Positions 41,550 to 47,835 of a stretch of 47,835 bases of DNA are shown here, in pieces; the stretch's first letter is position 1, and every line of letters begins with the position of its first letter. The notes below the pieces were generated by a model, which was not told the DNA's origin, searched no databases, and saw nothing but the letters and a program-made list of their open reading frames with translations. The DNA is from an uncultured Granulosicoccus sp. (GTDB lineage: Bacteria > Pseudomonadota > Gammaproteobacteria > Granulosicoccales > Granulosicoccaceae), in NCBI GenBank assembly GCA_937924505.1, contig CALDSR010000053.1:1-47835 (forward strand). The letters are read 5' to 3'. Made by a program: the position numbers and the translations under genes.

Positions 41550-43943
41550 ATGATTGAAAGATACGCAGCATGGGTAGTCAGAAATAAATGGTTGGTATTG
41601 ATAACCTCTTTTCTCTTTACCGTAGCATTGGCATCAGGAGGAAGATTCCTCAGTTTTACCAATGACTATCGAGTGTTTTTCAGCAAGGAAAATCCACAAC
41701 TCATTGCTTTTGAAGAAACGCAGGATGCCTACACTAAATCGGACAACGTCCTGATCATGATAGAACCCAAGGATGGTGATGTCTTTACGCCTGCAACGCT
41801 TGCAGCCATTATGGATCTGACGGAGAGAGCCTGGCAGGTACCAAACTCGATCCGGGTAGATTCTCTGACCAACTACCAGCACATGATCGCCGAGGAAGAT
41901 GATCTGATGGTGAGCGATCTGGTCGAGGATCTGGATGCTGTGACCAGCGACGATCTAGAGCGCTTCCGCACCGCCGCTTTGGATCAACCAACACTGGTGA
42001 AAAAACTATTGTCTCCTGACTCTCGGGCCACGGGTGTCAATATCACGATGGAGATGCCTGAGGAACTCAATGAAGCCGAGCTTGCTGAATTAACGCCCGA
42101 AGAACGCGCCGCCCATAATCCAATGAAAGAGCTTGAGGAGACGGTAGCTTTCACGCGTTCGATGATCACCGACATTCAGGCAGATTATCCAGATATCACA
42201 TTCACAACCTCTGGGCTTGTCATGATGAATCAGGCGTTCAGCGAAGCCAGCATCAAGGACATGTCGACCATCATCCCACTGGCTTTTGGCGTCATCATTG
42301 TCGGCATACTGATATTGATAGCCAGTCCGATAGCGATGCTCGGGACGGTGTTGGTCGTGATGATGTCGATCATGGCAGCAATGGGGACAGCAGGATTGTT
42401 GGGTATCAAACTGACCCCACCATCCGCTTCGGCTCCAACTCTGATACTCACGTTGGCAGTTGCCGATTGCGTACATTTTCTGGTCACCTTCTATCACAAC
42501 CTACGGCGTGGCATGGAAAAGCAAGCGGCTGTAATTGAAAGCCTGAGAATCAATTTCACGCCGATTTTTCTGACGTCCGTGACCACGGCGATCGGCTTCC
42601 TGAGCATGAATTTCAGCGACGCACCACCATTCCGCGATCTGGGCAACATCACCGCCATTGGCGTCATCTTCGCTTTCTTTCTTGCGGTGACATTCCTGCC
42701 CGCGTTTGCCGCCATCATGCCTGCCAGAGCAAAGGTACGTGACGCGAAGAAGAGCACCGTCATGGATGGCTTTGCCAATTTTGTGATCAAGCAAAGACGC
42801 CCACTGTTCTGGTCAATGGGCGTGATGATGCTCGGTCTCGCCTTGTTGACACCGAAAAATGATCTGAACGATATATTCGTTCACTATTTCGATCGATCAG
42901 TCCCCTTTCGCGTTGCAACTGATGAAGTCACCGAAAAGCTCTCAGGCCTTTATCTGATCGATTTTTCACTCGATTCGAAGGAAGAAGGTGGTGTCAGCAA
43001 ACCTGAATTTCTGCGCGAAGTGGAGAAATTTGAAAACTACCTGACAGCGCTGCCGGAAGTGCAGCATGTCGCCGCGATCACGGAAACCATGCGCCGATTG
43101 AACCGAAGTATGCATGGCGATGACGACAACTTCTACGTACTGCCAGAGAGTCGAGAACTTTCAGCGCAATATCTTTTGCTGTACGAAATGTCCTTGCCCT
43201 ATGGTCTTGATTTAAACAATCAGATCAACTTTGACAAGTCCACCACTCGCTTGACCGCCACGTTGGAGACCGTCTCGACCAAGGACATGCTACGAATAGA
43301 ACGCGAAGCCTTTGAGTGGATGGAAGCCAATACACCTTCCATTGCATCATTGGCCACGGGTCCGACAGTCATGTTCTCGCATATTGGTATGCGTAACATT
43401 ATCAGCATGCTATCGGGCACTGCTATCGCATTGGTGTTGATTTCACTCATTCTCGTCGTCGCGCTTCGCTCGATTAAATTCGGCGTGTTGAGCTTGATCC
43501 CAAATCTTGCACCTGCGTTGATGGCCTTTGGCGCCTGGGGCATTCTGGTGGGGGAAGTCGGCCTCGCGGTTTCCGTCGTCGTCGCAATGACTCTCGGTAT
43601 TGTCGTGGATGACACCATTCACTTTCTGAGCAAATACCTCAGAGCGCGCAAGGAGCGAGGCATGAATGCCGAAGATGCCATTCGATATGCATTCAATACC
43701 GTTGGCGTAGCACTGACTGTAACAACGGTTGTTCTCGTCGCAGGCTTTCTCGTCATTGCGCAGTCAAACTTCAAGGTCAACGCCGAGATGGGACTCCTTA
43801 CTGCCATTACGATTGCGATCGCCTTGATCGTGGACTTTCTGTTTCTACCAGCCTTGTTGCTGCTGGTAGACAAAGACAAAAAAACTGAACAATCACCGCC
43901 TGCAGCTTTCGCGTCAACAAATGCGACACCACAAAGTGCCTGA
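41550..43943 (+). CDS. RND-superfamily transporter, MMPL/HAE3 type
   Basis: This 797-residue inner-membrane protein is shorter than drug-efflux RND pumps and matches the HAE3/MMPL branch linked to lipid, hopanoid or hydrophobe transport. It has the duplicated layout: one span (about 13-31), a periplasmic domain (about 35-225), five spans (about 230-395), then one span near 420, a second periplasmic domain and five more spans to about 780. Proton-relay-like acidic residues appear as LAVADCVHFL and GIVVDDTIHFL in the matching spans of each half. It is followed by a LolA-like protein and a predicted beta-barrel. Confidence 0.88.
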   Translation: MIERYAAWVVRNKWLVLITSFLFTVALASGGRFLSFTNDYRVFFSKENPQLIAFEETQDAYTKSDNVLIMIEPKDGDVFTPATLAAIMDLTERAWQVPNSIRVDSLTNYQHMIAEEDDLMVSDLVEDLDAVTSDDLERFRTAALDQPTLVKKLLSPDSRATGVNITMEMPEELNEAELAELTPEERAAHNPMKELEETVAFTRSMITDIQADYPDITFTTSGLVMMNQAFSEASIKDMSTIIPLAFGVIIVGILILIASPIAMLGTVLVVMMSIMAAMGTAGLLGIKLTPPSASAPTLILTLAVADCVHFLVTFYHNLRRGMEKQAAVIESLRINFTPIFLTSVTTAIGFLSMNFSDAPPFRDLGNITAIGVIFAFFLAVTFLPAFAAIMPARAKVRDAKKSTVMDGFANFVIKQRRPLFWSMGVMMLGLALLTPKNDLNDIFVHYFDRSVPFRVATDEVTEKLSGLYLIDFSLDSKEEGGVSKPEFLREVEKFENYLTALPEVQHVAAITETMRRLNRSMHGDDDNFYVLPESRELSAQYLLLYEMSLPYGLDLNNQINFDKSTTRLTATLETVSTKDMLRIEREAFEWMEANTPSIASLATGPTVMFSHIGMRNIISMLSGTAIALVLISLILVVALRSIKFGVLSLIPNLAPALMAFGAWGILVGEVGLAVSVVVAMTLGIVVDDTIHFLSKYLRARKERGMNAEDAIRYAFNTVGVALTVTTVVLVAGFLVIAQSNFKVNAEMGLLTAITIAIALIVDFLFLPALLLLVDKDKKTEQSPPAAFASTNATPQSA

Positions 43944-44040
43944 GCCATCGCATGGGCGATACACGGGCACTACAAGAATCAAAACTAATCAAAGAAGCCG
44001 CTACTCACAAATTCGATCAACCAACATTCAAGAGAAAATC

Positions 44041-44847
44041 ATGAAAGCCACACTGCGTTCACTTTCATCAACATTGTTTTTGCCGATTGTTCTTCTGGCC
44101 TTGTCAGCAACCGTTGCCAACGCCCAAACCCCGGAAGAGCGCGGTCTGGAAATCGCTACCGCCATTCAAGAACAGGATAACGGTTTTATCGACTCGGAAG
44201 CGACGATGACCATGACACTGGTCAATCGCTCCGGCAAGAAGAGCACACGCCGCATGCGCTCTCGAATCCTCGAAGTACCCGGCGATGGTGACAAGAGCAT
44301 GTCGATATTTGACGAACCCGCCGATGTCAAGGGAACTGCCAGCCTGACATACTCCCATGCTGTCAAACCAGACGAGCAATGGTTGTTTCTGCCCGCATTG
44401 AAACGCGTCAAGCGCATTTCATCCAAGAACAAATCAGGCCCTTTCATGGGTAGTGAATTCGCGTTTGAAGATATCAGCTCACAAGAAGTCGACAAATACA
44501 CGTACAAATACCTTGGCGACGATGAATTCGACGGTCGTCCGGTCTACAAGGTCGAAGCCTATCCAGCGTACAAACATTCGGGATACACACGCCTGATCAA
44601 TTGGGTTGACCAGGAAAGAATGGTCTCGGTCAAAGTCGAATATTTTGATCGTAAAAACTCACCACTAAAGACACTCGTCTCAAGTGATTACGAGCAATAT
44701 CTTGGCAAGTTCTGGCGTCCCGGGGTCATGCAGATGGACAATGAGCAAACAGGCAAAAGCACGACACTGGAATTCTCAAACTACAAATTCAAGACCGGCC
44801 TGACCGAGAAAGATTTTTCCAGCAACGCCTTGAAGCGAGTTCGTTAA
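44041..44847 (+). CDS. outer-membrane lipoprotein-sorting-like (LolA-fold) periplasmic protein
   Basis: From the ATG at 44041 the protein is 268 residues with a Sec signal peptide (about 1-29, ending ANAQ). An earlier in-frame start at 43921 overlaps the RND gene and is rejected. The mature protein fits the LolA-like half-barrel family found beside MMPL-type RND pumps: MTMTLVNRSGKKSTRRMRSR, LPALKRVKRISSKNKSGPFMGSEFAFED and GYTRLINWVDQERM. It probably carries a lipid across the periplasm between the RND pump and the outer membrane. It starts 97 bp after the RND gene and 5 bp before the next gene. Confidence 0.83.
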   Translation: MKATLRSLSSTLFLPIVLLALSATVANAQTPEERGLEIATAIQEQDNGFIDSEATMTMTLVNRSGKKSTRRMRSRILEVPGDGDKSMSIFDEPADVKGTASLTYSHAVKPDEQWLFLPALKRVKRISSKNKSGPFMGSEFAFEDISSQEVDKYTYKYLGDDEFDGRPVYKVEAYPAYKHSGYTRLINWVDQERMVSVKVEYFDRKNSPLKTLVSSDYEQYLGKFWRPGVMQMDNEQTGKSTTLEFSNYKFKTGLTEKDFSSNALKRVR

Positions 44848-44852
44848 TCACA

Positions 44853-46055
44853 ATGATTCGCGTCCGTTTCTCAGCATGCCTGACATTGTCCATTGCGATG
44901 GGCACCTTGGCTAGCCCCGTGTACGCGGAATCTGAATGGGAAACCCGTGGCAATGTTGCCTTGCAGCTACAGGCGTTTACCAGCGATTCCGATCATTCGG
45001 CTAATCATCGCGGTAACATTTCAGTGTCCAGCGAGGTAGAGTTTTATCGAAATGTAGGAGAATCAGGCAGCGTCACGATTACGCCATTCGCCCGCATAGA
45101 TGGACAAGATGATGAACGCACACATTTCGATTTTCGCGAACTCATCTATACACACGTGGGCGATAGCTGGGAAGCCCGCGTTGGTCTGGGCAAGGTTTTC
45201 TGGGGTGTTGCCGAGTCGGTGAATTTCGTCGATGTCATCAATCAGTTCGACTCGGTTGAAAACGATGACGCATCGGCGAAGCTTGGCCAACCGATGATCA
45301 ACCTCCTGCTACCACGAGACTGGGGGGATATCGATCTCTATATATTGCCGGGCTTTCGTGAACGCACTTTTGCTGGTGTTGATGGAAGGCCCAGAACACC
45401 GGTGGTAATCAACGACGATCTCGTTGAGTATGAATCGAGCAATGAGGAAAGGCATGTCGACGTTGCAGCCCGAGTCTCAACCACACTGGGGATCTGGGAC
45501 GTCGGGTTCAGCGCTTTTAGCGGAACGGCTCGGGATCCTGATATACGATTCAATGCAGAACAAGGCGAATTGTTTCCTTTTTACTACCAGACAACACAGT
45601 TGGGTCTGGATATTCAGGCAACGCTCGAAAGTTGGTTGTTGAAAGCCGAGGTGGTCAATCGACAGGCGGATGCGATCGAAGATCACTTCGCACTGGTTAC
45701 CGGTTTCGAGTACAGCTTTTATGACATCAGAGAATCAGGTGCTGATGTAGGCATTGTCAGTGAATGGCTTTACGATGATCGCGATGACGAAATAGGTCAG
45801 CCTTTTCAGAATGATCTGTTACTCGGGCTGCGTCTCGCATTAAATGACGAACAGTCGCTTGAAGGTTTACTCGGCGTGTTCGCCGATCTTGATGGCGGCG
45901 GTCAAATCATTTCACTCGAAGGCAGTCGTCGCTTCGGTGACAGTATCAAGGCGAGTCTGCTGATGAGGTTATGGGAAAATACCAATGACGATCCAACGTT
46001 GTCCTTGTTTTCAAACGAGGACAATATTCAGCTTGATATTGCATTCTTCTTTTGA
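44853..46055 (+). CDS. predicted outer-membrane beta-barrel protein of the RND cluster
   Basis: I do not recognise a precise family for this 400-residue protein. It has a signal peptide (about 1-25, ending VYAE), many alternating hydrophobic/polar strands rich in aromatic residues, and a C-terminal DIAFFF with a terminal Phe, the usual signal for barrel assembly. The segment VGLGKVFWGVAESVNFVDVINQ resembles barrels annotated beside RND/LolA-like genes. It starts 5 bp after the LolA-like gene. It would be the outer-membrane component of the system, by inference. Confidence 0.75.
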   Translation: MIRVRFSACLTLSIAMGTLASPVYAESEWETRGNVALQLQAFTSDSDHSANHRGNISVSSEVEFYRNVGESGSVTITPFARIDGQDDERTHFDFRELIYTHVGDSWEARVGLGKVFWGVAESVNFVDVINQFDSVENDDASAKLGQPMINLLLPRDWGDIDLYILPGFRERTFAGVDGRPRTPVVINDDLVEYESSNEERHVDVAARVSTTLGIWDVGFSAFSGTARDPDIRFNAEQGELFPFYYQTTQLGLDIQATLESWLLKAEVVNRQADAIEDHFALVTGFEYSFYDIRESGADVGIVSEWLYDDRDDEIGQPFQNDLLLGLRLALNDEQSLEGLLGVFADLDGGGQIISLEGSRRFGDSIKASLLMRLWENTNDDPTLSLFSNEDNIQLDIAFFF

Positions 46056-46174
46056 ACATGATCGGGCACCCTGGTCCCACAGCTTGACTGCCAACTTGTA
46101 TGCTGGCTATCGAACCGAGGTTGCTCGTCAGGCAGGAACAGTGCTATCCCAATAAAGTGACAGAGGAACTGTAG

Positions 46175-47835
46175 ATGCAACGATCAACCAGCGAGGAAAA
46201 GCCGGCAACACTCGCTTACGAAACACATCAGGTACTGAATCAACCACCGGAATTTTCCTGCAATTTGTATCTATCAGACAAGGCACTGAATACAGCCGTA
46301 AACCGATTCGGTGGAGACTGGGGTCAAGAAGCACTGCGTAACTATGGTCAAACGGCGCTTGAGACAATGATGTCCGATGGCATTCGAGCCAACATCAATA
46401 AACCACAGTTCAGATCTCATGATCGATTCGGCCAACGGATCAACCAGGTCGAATACGATCCTGCTTATCATCAGCTAATGACACAGGCGATAGAGGCTGG
46501 ATTGCCATCGTTGCCTTGGCGTGATCCTCGCAGTGGCGCACATACAGTACGTGCGGCCCTGGTTTACCTGCACAATCAGGGTGAATGTGGCACCACCTGC
46601 CCAACTACCATGACCTTCGCCGCAGTCCCGGCCCTGCGCCACCAGCCTGACATTGCAGAACGCTGGATACCACGGGTCACTGCGCCACATTACGATGGCC
46701 GCAACATTCCCTGGTATGACAAGCCCGGGCTGACTATGGGTATGGCGATGACGGAAAAACAAGGAGGCTCTGATGTTCGGGCCAACCAGTCAATCGCGAA
46801 ACCCGTCGGCAAAACTGGCGGTGGACAACTCTATCGACTGACCGGGCACAAGTGGTTCTGTTCGGCGCCGATGAGTGATGGGTTTCTGGTACTGGCGCAA
46901 ACCGATGTGGGTCTTGGATGCTTCCTGATGCCACGCTGGACCGAAAGCGGTGTCCTCAATCATTTCCAGGTTCAACGCCTGAAAGACAAATTGGGTAACT
47001 GGTCAAACGCATCGAGTGAAATTGAATTTCGCGACGCTGAAGCCTGGCTGATTGGTGAAGAAGGTCGAGGGGTCAATACAATTATCGAAATGGTTTCAAT
47101 GACACGCTACGACTGTATGTTGGGTTCAGCTTCATTGATGCGTCAAGCAGTTGCCCAGGCCTTGCATCACTGTGCCCATCGTGATGCCTTCGGCATGCGC
47201 CTGAATCAACACACTTTGATGCAGAATGTACTTGCAGACATGGTCGTGGAATCGGAAGCGGCCATGTGGCAAACCTTTCGTCTATCCGCTGCACTCGACA
47301 AGCCGGAGGATGAATCCGAGCAATTACTGACTCGACTTTCGACACCTGTTGGCAAATTCTGGATTTGCAAGCGAACTCCGCATCTGGTTTATGAATGCAT
47401 GGAATGCCTCGGAGGCAGTGGATATGTTGAAGAATCCACTCTGCCTCGTCTGTACCGCGAATCTCCGCTCAATTCGATCTGGGAAGGCTGCGGCAATATA
47501 CAGAGTCTGGATATATTGCGCGCCCTGGACAAGTCACCAGAAGCTTCTGATGTATTGTTCAACGAAATTGACCTATCGCGTGGGGCCGACAAACAACTGG
47601 ATCAGTTTATTGATGCATTGAAATCGGACATACACTCACGTAACTTCACCCAGGGCGCTGCACGAAGTCTGACCTCGCGTATGGCGAGAGCCATGCAAGC
47701 ATCACTGATGGTCCGAAATGCCAGTGATGCGGCAGCCAACTACTTTCTGGCAACGCGCATTCGTCAAGAACACGGGGTTTATGGTACTCACGATGCACCG
47801 GAGCTCTCCAGTCGTATTATTGATGACGGTCTCGT
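46175..47835 (+). CDS. AidB-like acyl-CoA dehydrogenase (C-terminus beyond window)
   Basis: The frame is open from ATG 46175 (AGAGGAA ribosome site) to the window edge, 553 codons. It matches the AidB subfamily of flavin acyl-CoA dehydrogenases: NQGECGTTCPTTMTFAAVPAL, MAMTEKQGGSDVRAN, HKWFCSAPMSDGFLVLAQ, ECMECLGGSGYVEES and YRESPLNSIWEGCGN. E. coli AidB belongs to the alkylation response and binds DNA; many homologues are plain acyl-CoA or isovaleryl-CoA dehydrogenases. It already exceeds the usual 540 residues, so little is missing. It follows the barrel gene by 119 bp on the same strand; cotranscription is uncertain. Confidence 0.87.
   Translation, partial: MQRSTSEEKPATLAYETHQVLNQPPEFSCNLYLSDKALNTAVNRFGGDWGQEALRNYGQTALETMMSDGIRANINKPQFRSHDRFGQRINQVEYDPAYHQLMTQAIEAGLPSLPWRDPRSGAHTVRAALVYLHNQGECGTTCPTTMTFAAVPALRHQPDIAERWIPRVTAPHYDGRNIPWYDKPGLTMGMAMTEKQGGSDVRANQSIAKPVGKTGGGQLYRLTGHKWFCSAPMSDGFLVLAQTDVGLGCFLMPRWTESGVLNHFQVQRLKDKLGNWSNASSEIEFRDAEAWLIGEEGRGVNTIIEMVSMTRYDCMLGSASLMRQAVAQALHHCAHRDAFGMRLNQHTLMQNVLADMVVESEAAMWQTFRLSAALDKPEDESEQLLTRLSTPVGKFWICKRTPHLVYECMECLGGSGYVEESTLPRLYRESPLNSIWEGCGNIQSLDILRALDKSPEASDVLFNEIDLSRGADKQLDQFIDALKSDIHSRNFTQGAARSLTSRMARAMQASLMVRNASDAAANYFLATRIRQEHGVYGTHDAPELSSRIIDDGL

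Noticed and set aside
43921..44040. N-terminal extension of the LolA-like protein
   Set aside because: It overlaps the RND gene end and would hide the signal peptide that begins at 44041.

Overview
The window reads as a chromosomal stretch of a metabolically versatile, large-genome Gram-negative bacterium. It has RND and outer-membrane genes, lipoprotein and Sec signal peptides, and moderate GC. Polyol genes of an alphaproteobacterial style sit beside secreted glycan-binding proteins, which would suit a marine proteobacterium (perhaps a gammaproteobacterium). The taxonomy is inference only. Genes are densely packed, often with ATGA or TGATG overlaps. I saw no tRNA, rRNA, transposase, integrase or CRISPR array.

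Region 1 (1-6.8 kb) is a myo-inositol catabolic cluster. A class II aldolase (iolJ-like, cut by the window edge), iolB, iolC and iolD lie on the minus strand; iolE and a Gfo/Idh/MocA dehydrogenase lie on the plus strand. The divergent iolD/iolE promoter region holds a perfect 14-bp palindrome of LacI-family type. Region 2 (6.9-16.2 kb) is a sorbitol/mannitol uptake and oxidation locus: smoS and a mannitol dehydrogenase on minus, then smoE, smoF, smoG, an AraC regulator, a second mannitol dehydrogenase-family enzyme and smoK on plus. A strong hairpin terminator follows smoE.

Region 3 (16.3-22.9 kb, minus) is a ribose/fructose-type ABC importer operon (binding protein, permease, single-domain ATPase), followed by its LacI-family regulator and an ADP-ribosylglycohydrolase/J1-crystallin-like protein. 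The palindrome seen between iolD and iolE recurs exactly upstream of the binding protein, so one LacI regulator probably controls both, and the importer is probably for inositol. Just upstream is an overlapping pair: an HD-domain protein with the residue pattern of PhnZ/inositol-oxygenase-type diiron oxygenases, and an RraA-like aldolase.

Region 4 (23.1-33.6 kb) holds a HerA-like ATPase, a GH16 lipoprotein, a zinc-ribbon membrane protein, a Pnkp/Hen1 RNA-repair cassette with a 23-bp tandem duplication at the gene junction, and an SDR that lacks the usual YxxxK. Region 5 (33.7-40.4 kb) has a hydantoinase/oxoprolinase-type hyuA-hyuB operon. It ends in a translationally coupled 57-codon relic of an HpcH/HpaI aldolase, in which the N- and C-termini are fused and the catalytic core is gone. 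A LysR regulator and a secreted carbohydrate-binding-like protein complete the region.

Region 6 (40.6-47.8 kb, plus) is a TetR regulator, an MMPL/HAE3-type RND transporter, a LolA-fold periplasmic protein, a predicted beta-barrel and an AidB-like acyl-CoA dehydrogenase cut by the window edge. The middle genes look like an envelope lipid or hydrophobe trafficking system. The leads I rate highest are the shared LacI operator, the HD-oxygenase/RraA pair, the aldolase relic, the Hen1/Pnkp junction repeat, and the 14-bp minisatellite after iolB.
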